A stretch of DNA of 64,000 nucleotides from Sphaerisporangium viridialbum (GCF_049674955.1 NZ_CP187232.1:7936001-8000000), one strand, 5' to 3'. Numbered from the stretch's first letter, positions 22,342 through 31,571 are shown. Numbers and translations are program-made. Notes: generated from the sequence alone by a model not told the origin.

Positions 22342-22455
22342 CGCCTAATCCCAGGTGCCCCGCCTGGGAACCGGGGACCCATTGGTTCTTGGGGTGAATC
22401 CACTTCGTGGTAGGGCGTCTCCGGCCCGAACCCGTCAGCTAACCCGGTCGGCAGA
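22341..22455 (+). promoter_or_regulatory. c-di-AMP riboswitch (ydaO-yuaA motif)
   Basis: Shows the conserved blocks of the actinobacterial ydaO RNA in order: cgcctaatcc, gggaaccggggaccca, ttcttggggtgaatcc, gtagggcg, ccggcccgaacccgtcagct, aacccggtcggcagatgg. This class senses cyclic di-AMP and usually turns wall-lytic enzyme or osmolyte genes off at high ligand. It lies directly upstream of a secreted wall-peptidase-like gene, which is a typical target in actinobacteria. Confidence 0.9.
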
Positions 22456-22471
22456 TGGAGAGGAGTGGGCT

Positions 22472-23443
22472 CTGCCCCCGACTTCGGGCCGCTACGCCTA
22501 TGCGGCCGCCAGCTTCCTTACCGTGGCCGGGCTCATGCTCGGCCAGGCGACGGCGGGAAACGCCGCCCCCAAACCCACAGAGAAACAGCTCAAGTCGCAG
22601 CTCGCCTCCCTCGGCAAGAAGGTCGACAAGCTGATCGGCGAGTACAACGCCAAGCGCGTCGCCGTCGCCAAGGCCAAGGCCGCCGAGAAGTCCGCCCGTG
22701 AGCGGCTGGCGAGCGCCGAGACCGACCTCAAGGCGGCGGAGAACCAGGTCGGCGACATCGCCCAGCTCCGCTACCAGGCCGGCGGCCTCGGCATGGTGGG
22801 CGAGCTCATGGCCCCCGGATACGGTGACGCCGCCATGCTCCAGCAGCTCCAGGCCGAGCAGTCGGCCAAGCTGTCGGGGTTCACCTCCGCCAGGAACGCC
22901 CGCAAGAAGGCCGCCGACGACGCCACCAAGCTGACCGCGCAGCTCCGCGACGACGTCGTCCAGGTGACGGCCCAGCGCAAGGACGCCGAGAAGCTGATCG
23001 GGCAGATCAAGGACAAGCTCGACCAGCTCATCCCGACCGCGCCGGGCAAGAAGGCGAACGGGTCATGGGCGCCGGAGCTTCCCACCGGCAGCGACAACAT
23101 CACTCCGAGGACGCGGCTGATGCGGGCCGAGGTGAAGAGCCACTTCTCCCTGAGCTTCCCGGTCGGCTGCTACCGCGCCGAGAACGACGGCGGCGAACAC
23201 CCGCTGGGCCGGGCATGCGACTTCATGCTCAGCTCCGGCGGCGCGATGCCCTCGGCCGCGCAGGCCGCGCTGGGAGACCAGGTCGCCGCGTGGGCCATCA
23301 AGAACGGCCGCAAGCTGGGCGTGAAGTACATCATCTACAAGCAGCGGATCTACAACCTGGGCTTCCCCGGGTGGCGGGCCATGTCCAACCGCGGCGGCGT
23401 CACCGCGAACCACTTCGACCACGTGCACGTCTCGATGTACTAG
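22472..23443 (+). CDS. secreted coiled-coil protein with LAS-type (HxxGxAxD/HxH) C-terminal domain
   Basis: About 323 aa if started at CTG 22472. A signal peptide (hydrophobic stretch SFLTVAGLMLGQA, cleavage near GNA-AP) is followed by a lysine and alanine-rich coiled coil (residues about 35-190) and a C-terminal domain. That domain carries EHPLGRACDFM (HxxGxAxD) and HFDHVHV (HxH), the zinc-site pattern of LAS/M15-like peptidases. The family is usually annotated ARB_07466-like. The start is difficult: no ATG, GTG or TTG follows the GGAGAGGAG site in this frame, and the only well-spaced candidate is CTG at 22472 (7 nt). Earlier in-frame starts lie inside the riboswitch. The likely role is c-di-AMP-regulated wall remodelling. 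Confidence 0.8.
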   Translation: MPPTSGRYAYAAASFLTVAGLMLGQATAGNAAPKPTEKQLKSQLASLGKKVDKLIGEYNAKRVAVAKAKAAEKSARERLASAETDLKAAENQVGDIAQLRYQAGGLGMVGELMAPGYGDAAMLQQLQAEQSAKLSGFTSARNARKKAADDATKLTAQLRDDVVQVTAQRKDAEKLIGQIKDKLDQLIPTAPGKKANGSWAPELPTGSDNITPRTRLMRAEVKSHFSLSFPVGCYRAENDGGEHPLGRACDFMLSSGGAMPSAAQAALGDQVAAWAIKNGRKLGVKYIIYKQRIYNLGFPGWRAMSNRGGVTANHFDHVHVSMY

Positions 23444-23495
23444 CCACCGACCGGCCGCCGGCCGAGCCGGGCGGCGGCCGCACCGGAGGCGCCGG

Positions 23496-24803
23496 TCAGC
23501 CTGACAGGCGGATCGGGTTGACGATGTCGGCGTAGATGAGCAGGGTGCCCATCACCAGGAGCACGGCCGCCATCGCGTACGTCAGGGGCAGGGCCTTGGC
23601 GATGTCCACATGGCCGGGGGCGGGACGCCGGCGCACCCGGGCGTACCCCCGCTTGAGCCCCTCCCAGAGCCCTCCGGCGATCTGGCCGCCGTCGAGGGGC
23701 AGCAGCGGGATCAGGTTGAACAGGCCCACCGCGAGGTTCACCCCGGCGAGGAGCTGGAGCAGCCCGACGATCTTGTTCTCCACCGGGACGGGGGCCGCCG
23801 CGATCTCGCCGCCGATGCGGCCCGCGCCGACGACGCTCATCGGGCTGGTGACATCACGCTCGCCGCCGCCGAAGGCCGCCTGCCACACCCCGACGATCTT
23901 CTGGGGGAACCTCGTGATGGCCTCGGCGCTGCGCTTGGTCAGGTCCCACATGACACCGGCGGCATAGCCGAAGCCCTGCTTCTCCATGACGACGGTGGCG
24001 CTCACGCCCAGGAAGCCCGCGCCCTTGTCGATCTTGGTCGGGTCGTCGATCGACGGGCGGTCCTGTGCGACGAGGTTCGCGTTGAGCGTCATGGGCTTGC
24101 CGCCACGCTCGATGCCGATGGCGATGGGCCCTGCACCGTGCACCCGGATGACCCTCGTCGCCTCCTCCCAGGTGGTCACCGGCTTGCCGGCGAGGGAGAC
24201 GATCTTGTCGTCCGTCTTCAGGCCCGCGAGTGCCGCGGGGGTCGGCGGGTGGGCGGGAGTGCACTTCTGGCCCTTCGCCTGCTCGGCCTGGGGCATGACG
24301 CACTCGGAGACCACGGACACGATCGGCTTGCTGACCGGGACGCCGAAGCCCATGATCACGACGGCGAACAGACCGAAGGCCAGCAGGAAGTTCATGGCGG
24401 GGCCGCCGGCCATGATGATGACCTTCTGCCACCACAGCTTGCGATAGAAGACCCGGTCGCCGTCACCCGGCTTGATCTCCTCCAGCGACGCCTGGCGGGC
24501 CGTCTCGATGAGCCCCTGCCACGGCCCGGTGGACATGGTGCGCAGCTTGGTCGGGTCGGCGTTGGGCTTCGGAGGAAGCATGCCGACCATGCGGATGTAG
24601 CCGCCCAGCGGAATCCACTTCATGCCGTATTCGGTTTCACCGCGGCGCCGCGACCACATGGTGGGCCCGAAACCCACCATGTACTGCGTGACCTTGACCC
24701 CGAAGATCTTGGCGGGGATGAGGTGCCCCAGCTCGTGCAGGCCAATGGACAAGGCCATCCCGAGGAAGAAGATGAGAAACCCGGCCACGATGAGCCAGCT
24801 CAT
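23496..24803 (-). CDS. site-2 membrane metalloprotease, RseP/Rip1 family
   Basis: 435 aa, an intramembrane zinc protease that cleaves anti-sigma factors and other membrane proteins. HELGH (His23, Glu24, His27) sits in the first transmembrane helix. A PDZ domain lies at about 200-280, and PLLPLDGGQ supplies the third zinc ligand in a C-terminal helix. The ATG at 24803 follows GGGGGTAG. In many actinobacteria it lies in a dxr-rip-ispG cluster. Neither partner is present here. Confidence 0.93.
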   Translation of the reverse strand: MSWLIVAGFLIFFLGMALSIGLHELGHLIPAKIFGVKVTQYMVGFGPTMWSRRRGETEYGMKWIPLGGYIRMVGMLPPKPNADPTKLRTMSTGPWQGLIETARQASLEEIKPGDGDRVFYRKLWWQKVIIMAGGPAMNFLLAFGLFAVVIMGFGVPVSKPIVSVVSECVMPQAEQAKGQKCTPAHPPTPAALAGLKTDDKIVSLAGKPVTTWEEATRVIRVHGAGPIAIGIERGGKPMTLNANLVAQDRPSIDDPTKIDKGAGFLGVSATVVMEKQGFGYAAGVMWDLTKRSAEAITRFPQKIVGVWQAAFGGGERDVTSPMSVVGAGRIGGEIAAAPVPVENKIVGLLQLLAGVNLAVGLFNLIPLLPLDGGQIAGGLWEGLKRGYARVRRRPAPGHVDIAKALPLTYAMAAVLLVMGTLLIYADIVNPIRLSG

Positions 24804-25053
24804 AGGTACTACCCCCACCTGCGGAGAAGATGCCTTCTGTTTACATTGCCCCGTCTGAGAGTAACCGAACTCGGCGGCGACTCCTGCCGCGCCGCGAAAT
24901 CACCTATCAACGACCAACCGTAGGAGTGACTTGCGCGAGGTGGACCGAATCGGGAGACTGCATTGACGGTACGCAATCATGTAGACACCGTGGGATATGA
25001 ATCGGCTAAGCGTTATTTGCCGGATCTGTTCCAAGGCCACCCAAGGGAGCACC

Positions 25054-25659
25054 TTGATACGCATCCTGGTCGCCGAACATCTGCCGCTCGTTCGCCGAGG
25101 GCTGGTGGCATCGCTGAACGGGGAGAAGGACCTCAGGGTGATCGCCGACGTCGCCTCCGGCGAGTACATCCTACCGGCAGCCCTGGAGCTCAATCCGGAC
25201 GCGGCCGTGATCGACGTGGACCTTCCCGACGTCGACGGCCTCACCGCCGCCGCACGTCTGCACGAGAAGGCTCCGCGATGCAAGGTGCTCCTGCTGTCCG
25301 CGCAGCCCAGCCCCGGGCAGGTGCGAAAGGCGTTCGCCGCGCACGCCCTCGGCTTCCTCAGCATCGACGTGGCGCCTGAGCACCTCGCGGACGGCATCCG
25401 GCGGGTCGCCGCCGGGCGCAAGGCCGTGGACTCCGATCTCGCCATCGCGGCGCTGACCTCGGCGGACAACCCGCTGACCCCCCGCGAGCTGGACGTGCTC
25501 CGCATCGCGGCGCAGGGTGCCGCCTCCAAGGAGATCGCCGCGAAGCTCTATCTGTCCGTAGGAACGGTCCGAAACCACCTGTCGCGCATCATCTGCAAGA
25601 CGGGAGCGCGCAACCGGGCCGACGCGGTGCGCATCGCGGCCGAGGCGGGCTGGCTGTAG
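25054..25659 (+). CDS. NarL/FixJ-family response regulator (LuxR-type)
   Basis: 201 aa. The N-terminal receiver domain (RILVAEHLPLVRRGL to about residue 120) has the phospho-acceptor aspartate in VIDVDLPDVDG. The C-terminal LuxR helix-turn-helix reads LTPRELDVLRIAAQG ... KEIAAKLYLSVGTVRNHL. The TTG start at 25054 has AAGGGAG 4 nt upstream. The longer frame from 24997 lacks a site. No histidine kinase is adjacent, so its partner is elsewhere. It is closest in layout to DesR-like regulators. Confidence 0.9.
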   Translation: MIRILVAEHLPLVRRGLVASLNGEKDLRVIADVASGEYILPAALELNPDAAVIDVDLPDVDGLTAAARLHEKAPRCKVLLLSAQPSPGQVRKAFAAHALGFLSIDVAPEHLADGIRRVAAGRKAVDSDLAIAALTSADNPLTPRELDVLRIAAQGAASKEIAAKLYLSVGTVRNHLSRIICKTGARNRADAVRIAAEAGWL

Positions 25660-25671
25660 CGGCGCGGAACG

Positions 25672-26790
25672 CTATGGGCGCCAGATGAGGATCAGCGCGC
25701 AGTCGTCGTTGTGCCCGGCCGACATGGAGTTGACCAGCGGCCGCGCGCCGTCGTAGAAGCCGGAGGGCACGAGGCGCTCGGCCTCGCCGAGGAGCCGGTC
25801 GAGCCCTGAGTCGATGTCGCGGCCGGGCTGCTCGATCAGGCCGTCGGTGTACAGCATGAGCGCGTCGCCCTTGTGGAGCACGCCGCTGTCGGGCTCGCAG
25901 TGCAGGTCGGGGACGACGCCCAGCACCACGCCCTTGGCGGCGGAGACCTGCCACGTGCCGGTGCCCGCGTCGAACTTGACCACGGGCGGGTGACCGGCCG
26001 AGGTGATGTCGTACGCCCCGGTGGACAGGTCGAGCCTCAGGTGGACGGCCGTGACGAAGCCCTCCCCCTCGGGCTGGCGGTGGAGATAGGCGTTGCAGGC
26101 GGGCAGGAAGGAGTCGACCGACCCGAGCAGCCCCCCGAAGGTGCCCGAGAGCATGAGCGCGCGGGTGCCGGCGTCCACTCCCTTGCCGGACACGTCGACC
26201 AGCGCGATCTCCAGGATGTCGCCGTGGCGCATGGAGACCAGGAAGTCGCCGCCGAACGACGAGCCGCCCGCCTGCTTGAGCACGACGCGCGAGCCCCAGT
26301 CTTTGGCGGGGAGCTGCGGCAGCTCTCCCTGCCTCTTGAGCCGGTCTCTGAGCTCCAGGAGCATGACGTCGCCGCGCAGGCCCTGCACGCCGAGCTTCCC
26401 GCGGGTGCGGGCCATCAGGAACGCGAGGACCGTGGTGAACCCGACCGTCACGAGCAGCCCCGCGCCCACGGACCTGACGCCGAGGACGGCGGCGATGTAG
26501 CCGAGGGCGACGCCCACGGCCCCGACCAGGACGACCAGGCTGCGCAGCCGGAGCTGCAGGCCGCCCACCAGGGTGACCAGGATGAACAGGCTCGGGGAGA
26601 ACCACTCGGTCGACACCCTCGTGGCGAGGCCGCCGAGCACCAGGGTGAGCACACTGAGAGTGATGAGGAGATTCCGGTCACGCGCCAGCGGTCCCCTGCG
26701 GAGGAATCGCACGATCCGCACCAGGAACGGGATGCGTACCAGGATCGCGCGGAGCCGTGGGGGGATCAGCGGCGCCGGACGGGAAGTCAT
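25672..26790 (-). CDS. membrane PP2C-type serine phosphatase (SpoIIE/RsbU-like)
   Basis: 372 aa. Four to five hydrophobic segments lie at about residues 38-125. The C-terminal PP2C domain has the metal-binding aspartates in ALVDVSGKGVDAG, LYTDGL and GHNDDCALI. Such proteins dephosphorylate anti-anti-sigma factors in partner-switching cascades. There is no PAS or GAF sensor, so signal input may come through the membrane segment. It is convergent with the response regulator (12-nt gap) and divergent from the Eis-like gene. Confidence 0.9.
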   Translation of the reverse strand: MTSRPAPLIPPRLRAILVRIPFLVRIVRFLRRGPLARDRNLLITLSVLTLVLGGLATRVSTEWFSPSLFILVTLVGGLQLRLRSLVVLVGAVGVALGYIAAVLGVRSVGAGLLVTVGFTTVLAFLMARTRGKLGVQGLRGDVMLLELRDRLKRQGELPQLPAKDWGSRVVLKQAGGSSFGGDFLVSMRHGDILEIALVDVSGKGVDAGTRALMLSGTFGGLLGSVDSFLPACNAYLHRQPEGEGFVTAVHLRLDLSTGAYDITSAGHPPVVKFDAGTGTWQVSAAKGVVLGVVPDLHCEPDSGVLHKGDALMLYTDGLIEQPGRDIDSGLDRLLGEAERLVPSGFYDGARPLVNSMSAGHNDDCALILIWRP

Positions 26791-26909
26791 GATGCACCCG
26801 ACTCTATCTGCCCGTCTGCACTTTAGGCAGCCGACTTGACCAAGACCTTGATCATTAAACGGGGATATTAGGTGGCCGATCCGGTTTGCCCGGCCATAAC
26901 GTTAATCGG

Positions 26910-28151
26910 ATGAACACGGAACCAAGCCCGGCCATCCGCCCGATCAAGGACTCAGAGTGGGGCGAGTGGCTTGAGCTCGACGAAGAGGCGTTCGCGGAGG
27001 ACACCGCGGGGCCACGGGCCGAGCGATTCAGGGCCCTGATCGAGTGGGACAGATCCCTCGGCGCCTTCGACGGCGACCGGCTGGTCGGCAGCACCCTTGG
27101 GCTGACCTTCACCATGACCGTCCCGGGCGGCCCGAGGCCGGTGTGCGGCGTGACGGGCGTCGCGGTGCTGCCCTCCCATCGGCGCATGGGCGTCCTGTCC
27201 GCGCTGATGCGACGCCAGCTGGCCGATCTCCACGAGAACGGCGAGGCGGTCGCGGCGCTGTACGCCTCCGAGGCCGCGATCTACGGCCGGTTCGGCTACG
27301 GCAGGGCCGCCGACAACCTGTTCCTCAACATCCCCAAGCGTGGCTCCCAGTTCGTGCGGAACGCGCCGTCCGACCCCTCGCTGAGGCTGCGGACCGTACG
27401 GCCCGCGGCGGCCCGGGCCGACATCGAGAAGGTGTTCGCCGCCGTCCTCGCGACCCGCCCGGGCCTGTACGCCCGGACTCCGGCGCGGTGGAACGCGATG
27501 CTGGCCGACGACGAGAGCGCCCGCCGCGGGGCCAGCACGCTGCGCTGCCTGATCGTGGAGGACGACGCGGGCCCGAGGGGATACGCGCTCTTCCGGCTCA
27601 AGGCGGACTACACCGACCACGACGTGCCCGACGGCGAGGTCCAGCTGAAAGACCTGTTCGGCCTCGACCCGGCCGCCTACGCCCTGCTGTGGAGGCAGGT
27701 GCTCGACCGCGACCTGTGCTCCCACGTGTACGCGTCGAGCCGCCCCGCCGACGACCCGATCATGCACCTGCTCGCCGAGCCCCGCATGCTGAACGCGGGC
27801 TGGCTCGACGAGTTGTGGGTGCGGGTGGTGGACGCCGGCAGGGCCCTGCCCGACCGGGCCTACTCGGCGCCAGTGGACGTGGTCATCGACGTCGCGGACG
27901 CCGTATGCCCCTGGAACGCGGGACGCTGGCGGCTGTCCGCCGACGCGACCGGGGCGACCTGCGCCCGTACGAACGACCCCGCCGACATCGAGCTTCCCGT
28001 CAACGTGCTCGGCGCGGCCTACCTCGGCGGGCGGACGCTCGGAGCGTACGAGGGGGCCGGCGTCATCCGCGAGACCCGGGCGGGCGCGATACGGGCGCTG
28101 TCGGCCGCGATGTCGTGGGAGACCAAGCCCTGGGGCGGGCTCGTCTTCTGA
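26910..28151 (+). CDS. Eis-like GNAT N-acetyltransferase
   Basis: 413 aa, the tripartite architecture of Eis: GNAT domain, second GNAT-like domain and SCP2-like C-terminal domain. The acetyl-CoA pyrophosphate loop is HRRMGVLSALM. The chain ends in a phenylalanine (GLVF), as in Eis, where the C-terminal carboxylate acts in catalysis. Eis proteins acetylate amines, including aminoglycosides, but chromosomal homologues are often of unknown role. I chose the ATG at 26910. There is no good ribosome binding site and the transcript may be leaderless. A start at 26886 is possible. Confidence 0.88.
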   Translation: MNTEPSPAIRPIKDSEWGEWLELDEEAFAEDTAGPRAERFRALIEWDRSLGAFDGDRLVGSTLGLTFTMTVPGGPRPVCGVTGVAVLPSHRRMGVLSALMRRQLADLHENGEAVAALYASEAAIYGRFGYGRAADNLFLNIPKRGSQFVRNAPSDPSLRLRTVRPAAARADIEKVFAAVLATRPGLYARTPARWNAMLADDESARRGASTLRCLIVEDDAGPRGYALFRLKADYTDHDVPDGEVQLKDLFGLDPAAYALLWRQVLDRDLCSHVYASSRPADDPIMHLLAEPRMLNAGWLDELWVRVVDAGRALPDRAYSAPVDVVIDVADAVCPWNAGRWRLSADATGATCARTNDPADIELPVNVLGAAYLGGRTLGAYEGAGVIRETRAGAIRALSAAMSWETKPWGGLVF

Positions 28152-28193
28152 GCGTCCTCAGCGGAACCGCGGCCCGCGTTCTAGGATCCGGGC

Positions 28194-28385
28194 ATGGCAC
28201 TGCAGAGCTTGCAGATCACCGCGATCACGGCGATGAGGGCGCGAGACGTCTCGCGCCCGACTCCCGACCATCAGGACACCGCCGACAGACGACCCCTGCG
28301 TGACGAGGCGCCCCGCAAGCCCGAGCCCCAGCGCAAGCCCGAGCCCCAGCGCAAGGCGGACCCCCGCCGCCGCAGAGACGGGTAG
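28194..28385 (+). CDS. small basic hypothetical protein
   Basis: 63 aa. An N-terminal half with hydrophobic residues (MALQSLQITAITAMRARDVS) is followed by a proline, lysine and arginine-rich tail with two RKPEPQ repeats. There is no transmembrane segment and no recognised domain. The start is ATG 28194 with no clear ribosome binding site. It lies between the Eis-like gene and the convergent rpiB. The MRARDVSRP stretch resembles small actinobacterial proteins I recall only vaguely, so this is a tentative gene. Confidence 0.5.
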   Translation: MALQSLQITAITAMRARDVSRPTPDHQDTADRRPLRDEAPRKPEPQRKPEPQRKADPRRRRDG

Positions 28386-28410
28386 CGGGGACGGCCAGGA
28401 GCCCCGCCGG

Positions 28411-28881
28411 TCAGACCGGCAGGGGCGGGATCTCGCCGGTGGTCTCGTAGGCGAAGATCTGGGCGATGCGGCGCCTGTGCCGCTCGTCGCCCGAGAAGGG
28501 CGTGCCCAGGAAGACCTCGACGAAGCGCGTGGCCTCCTCCACCGAGTGCATGCGCGCGCCGAGGCTGATGACGTTGGCGTCGTTGTGCATGCGCGCGAGC
28601 GAGGCGGTCTCCTCGCTCCAGGCCAGGGCGGCCCGGATGCCGCGCACCTTGTTGGCCGCGATCTGCTCGCCGTTGCCGGAACCGCCGATCACCACGCCGA
28701 AGCTGCCCGGGTCGTGGGAGACGGCCTCGGCGGCGCGGAGGACGAAGGTGGGGTAGTCGTCCTCGGCGTCGTAAACGAAGGCACCGTCGTCGACGACCTC
28801 GTGGCCGTGATCCTTCAGCCAGGAGACCAGGTGGTTCTTGAGTTCGTAGCCGGCGTGGTCGGCGGCGATGTAGACGCGCAC
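28411..28881 (-). CDS. rpiB: ribose-5-phosphate isomerase B
   Basis: 156 aa. Interconverts ribulose-5-phosphate and ribose-5-phosphate in the pentose phosphate pathway. The N-terminus VRVYIAADHAGYELK carries the family AADHAG motif, and GGSGNGEQIAANK follows near residue 68. NDANVISLGAR also matches. I chose the GTG at 28881, since RpiB proteins start just before this strand. There is no clear ribosome binding site. It is convergent with the small ORF at 28194. Confidence 0.95.
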   Translation of the reverse strand: MRVYIAADHAGYELKNHLVSWLKDHGHEVVDDGAFVYDAEDDYPTFVLRAAEAVSHDPGSFGVVIGGSGNGEQIAANKVRGIRAALAWSEETASLARMHNDANVISLGARMHSVEEATRFVEVFLGTPFSGDERHRRRIAQIFAYETTGEIPPLPV

Positions 28882-29015
28882 GGGGCCATTGTCGCAGCCG
28901 CGCGCACCGCCGGTCCAACGGGCCGCGCCGCATGTGCGCACTCGCCGGGGTCAGGGGCGCGGATTCCGTTACAGTAAGAGGCGGCTAGCCAGATGACCCC
29001 TTACAGGAGAGCTTC

Positions 29016-29504
29016 ATGCGTGAGATCCGCGTGATCGGTGACCCGGTCCTGCGCACCCCCACCGAGCCGGTCACGGACTTCGACAGGGAGCTGCGCCGCC
29101 TGATCGACGAGATGATGGACGCGATGTACGCCGCCGACGGCGTCGGCCTCGCGGCTCCCCAGATCGGGGTGTCGAAGAAGCTGTTCGTGTACGACGCGAG
29201 CGGTCGCAAGGGCCACGTCGTCAATCCCCGGCTCGTCGTGGACGACGCCGAGGAGGTCCTGGACGAGGAAGGGTGCCTGTCGGTGCCCGGCCGCGACACC
29301 GGCAAGCCGCTGTACGCCAGGACGCCCAGGGCGGCGGGCGTGACCATCAGCGGGTTCGACCGGCTCGGGCGCCCGGTGAAGGTCAAGGCACGGGGGCTGC
29401 TGGCCCGTTGCTTCCAGCACGAGAACGACCATCTCGACGGCATCCTCTACGTCGACCGCCTGGCGAAGGACGCGGCGCGGAAGATCCTGCTGCAGGCCCC
29501 CTGA
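29016..29504 (+). CDS. def: peptide deformylase
   Basis: 162 aa. Removes the N-formyl group from nascent proteins. All three family motifs are present: GVGLAAPQIG, EEGCLSVPG (metal-binding Cys) and QHENDHLDG (HExxH). The ATG at 29016 is preceded by CAGGAGAG. The sequence is standard length, and no partner fmt gene is nearby. It is convergent with the membrane protein at 29599. Confidence 0.96.
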   Translation: MREIRVIGDPVLRTPTEPVTDFDRELRRLIDEMMDAMYAADGVGLAAPQIGVSKKLFVYDASGRKGHVVNPRLVVDDAEEVLDEEGCLSVPGRDTGKPLYARTPRAAGVTISGFDRLGRPVKVKARGLLARCFQHENDHLDGILYVDRLAKDAARKILLQAP

Positions 29505-29598
29505 GACCGCGTCACAGCCGGAATGCGGCCGTCACCCGTAAATCTCCCTCGCCAACCCGCTTCAGGGCGTCCGGCGGCCGTTTCAGCGGCTTACAGGT

Positions 29599-30105
29599 CT
29601 ATACCGATCCCTCGGCGGCCTGCTCCAGGCCGCCGGGAGGCCGCACCGGGGCCTCGGGACGGGGCGGGCGCCGGCGCAACCGCAGCAGGGGCCGCAACGC
29701 CAGCCCGAGACCCACGAGCAGCAGGGCGGCGACGACGACCCACTCGTTGGACCCGCCCGGGCCGTACACGTGGCCGAGCCTGCCGGTGTCGAAGGCGGGG
29801 GACGTCGCCCCCGGCGTGAAGGTGCTCCGCTCGCTTCCGTAGAACGCGATGCCCTCCCGCACGACCTTGCCGTCGCCGGACCGGAACACGCCGACCCAGT
29901 TGCACTGCTCGTGGCCGGGATGCTCGATGCAGTCGAGCCGCTGCGCGGTGAAGGTGCCCTGTACTCCGTCGGCGCGAAGGGCCGCGAGGGCGGGGCGGGC
30001 GTTCTGGACTGCCAGCAGGATGAGTAGCAGCCCGCCGAGCGCCAGTGCGATGTCGAACGCGCTGACCCGGCGAGCCGGTGTACCGGACGGCTTCATGGGG
30101 GGCAC
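29599..30105 (-). CDS. two-helix membrane protein of unknown function
   Basis: 168 aa. One transmembrane helix near the N-terminus (IALALGGLLLILLAV) and one near the C-terminus (VVVAALLLVGLGLAL) flank an extracellular loop of about 80 residues with two cysteines (DCIEHPGHEQCNW). A basic, proline-rich cytoplasmic tail follows. It starts 12 nt after the aldehyde dehydrogenase stop, so cotranscription is likely. The start is GTG 30105 or ATG 30096, and both lie after AGAAGGG. I recognise no domain. Confidence 0.75.
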   Translation of the reverse strand: MPPMKPSGTPARRVSAFDIALALGGLLLILLAVQNARPALAALRADGVQGTFTAQRLDCIEHPGHEQCNWVGVFRSGDGKVVREGIAFYGSERSTFTPGATSPAFDTGRLGHVYGPGGSNEWVVVAALLLVGLGLALRPLLRLRRRPPRPEAPVRPPGGLEQAAEGSV

Positions 30106-30117
30106 CCGCCCTTCTGA

Positions 30118-31524
30118 TCACATCTGCAGGGACTTGACCTCGAGGAACTCCTCCAGCCCGAACTCTCCGAGCTCGCGCCCGTTGCCCGACTGCTTGTAGC
30201 CGCCGAACGGAGCCGAGGGGTTGAACCGGCCGCCGTTGATCGCCACCTGGCCGGTGCGCAGCCTGCGCGCCACCGCCACCGCGCTCTCCTCGCTCGCCGC
30301 CCACACCGCGCCCGCCAGGCCGTACGGGGTGCCGTTGGCGATCTCCACCGCCTCGTCGACCGAGGTGTAGGGGATGATCGACAGGACGGGGCCGAAGATC
30401 TCCTCCTGCTCGATCGCCATGCCGGGCGCGACCCCGGCGAAGACGGTGGGCTCGACGTAGTAGCCGCGTTCGAGCGGCCGGTCGGAGCCGCCGGCCACCA
30501 GGCGCGCGCCTTCCTCCTGGCCGGTGTTGATGTAGTGGACCACCCGGTCGCGCTGGGCGGCCGAGACCAGGGGGCCGAGGCGCGTGGCCTTGTCGAAGGG
30601 GTCGCCGACGGTGTACGAGGCGGCGGCGGCCACCGCCTGCCTGACGACGCCGTCGTACTGGTCGCGGTGCACGAGCATGCGGGTCCAGGCGGAGCACGTC
30701 TGCCCGGAGTTGACGAAGGCGTTCGCCACCCCGGCCTTCACGGCCGTGCCCAGGTCGGCGTCCGGGAGGATGATGTTGGCGGACTTGCCCCCGAGCTCCA
30801 GCGCGACGCGCTTCACCGTGCGGGCGGCGAGCTCCGACACCCGCCTGCCCGCCCGGGTCGACCCGGTGAAGGACACCATGTCGACGTCCGGATGGGCGGC
30901 GATCGCCTCCCCCACGACCGGCCCGTGGCCGCTCACCATGTTGAACACGCCGGCGGGCAGGCCCGCCTCGTGGAGGATCTCGGCCAGGGCGTAGGCGGCG
31001 AGCGGCGCGACCTCGCTCGGCTTGAGCACGACCGTGCAGCCGGCGGCGAGCGCGGGGGCGACCTTGCACACGACCTGGTGCAGCGGGTAGTTCCACGGGG
31101 TGATGGCGCCCACGACGCCGACCGGCTCCCGCAGGATCAGGGAGTTGCCCACGCGCCTCTCGGACTCGCCGCGCTCCTCGGCCAGCCGGGCGTACTCGGC
31201 GAGGACCCCGGCGGGCATCAGGGTCTGCACCTTCAGCGCCAGGGCGTACGGCGCGCCCATGTCGACGGCGATGATCCGCGCGATCTCCTCTGCGCGGGCC
31301 TTCAGCAGGTCGGCCGCCGCGCGGAGGATCTTGCCGCGCTCGGCGGGAGCCGTGACCGACCACTCGTGGAACGCGTCGCGAGCCGCGGAGACGGCCCTGC
31401 CGACGTCCTCCGCCGAGCCGGCGGGCACCCGGTCGACGACCTCTTCCGTCGCGGGATTGACCACGTCGATGCCCTCACCCGACGAGGACGGCACCCAGGC
31501 TCCTTGCACGTAAAGCTGGCGCAT
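30118..31524 (-). CDS. aldehyde dehydrogenase family protein
   Basis: 468 aa, NAD(P)-dependent oxidation of an aldehyde to an acid. Catalytic Cys277 lies in NSGQTCSAW, general base Glu243 in ELGGKSAN, Asn145 in PWNYP and Lys168 in VLKPSE. The family is established, but the substrate is not visible in the sequence. The ATG at 31524 follows GAGGGG. The longer frame runs through a 12-bp hairpin in the leader and is not family-like. Followed by a small membrane protein gene. Confidence 0.93.
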   Translation of the reverse strand: MRQLYVQGAWVPSSSGEGIDVVNPATEEVVDRVPAGSAEDVGRAVSAARDAFHEWSVTAPAERGKILRAAADLLKARAEEIARIIAVDMGAPYALALKVQTLMPAGVLAEYARLAEERGESERRVGNSLILREPVGVVGAITPWNYPLHQVVCKVAPALAAGCTVVLKPSEVAPLAAYALAEILHEAGLPAGVFNMVSGHGPVVGEAIAAHPDVDMVSFTGSTRAGRRVSELAARTVKRVALELGGKSANIILPDADLGTAVKAGVANAFVNSGQTCSAWTRMLVHRDQYDGVVRQAVAAAASYTVGDPFDKATRLGPLVSAAQRDRVVHYINTGQEEGARLVAGGSDRPLERGYYVEPTVFAGVAPGMAIEQEEIFGPVLSIIPYTSVDEAVEIANGTPYGLAGAVWAASEESAVAVARRLRTGQVAINGGRFNPSAPFGGYKQSGNGRELGEFGLEEFLEVKSLQM

Positions 31525-31571
31525 ACCCCTCAATCCCTGCACGCGGAGTACCCGGCGGCGAGGAGTCACGC

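Noticed and set aside
25054..26790. Two-component or partner-switching operon
   Set aside because: The response regulator and phosphatase are convergent, not co-transcribed, and neither a kinase nor an anti-sigma factor is present.
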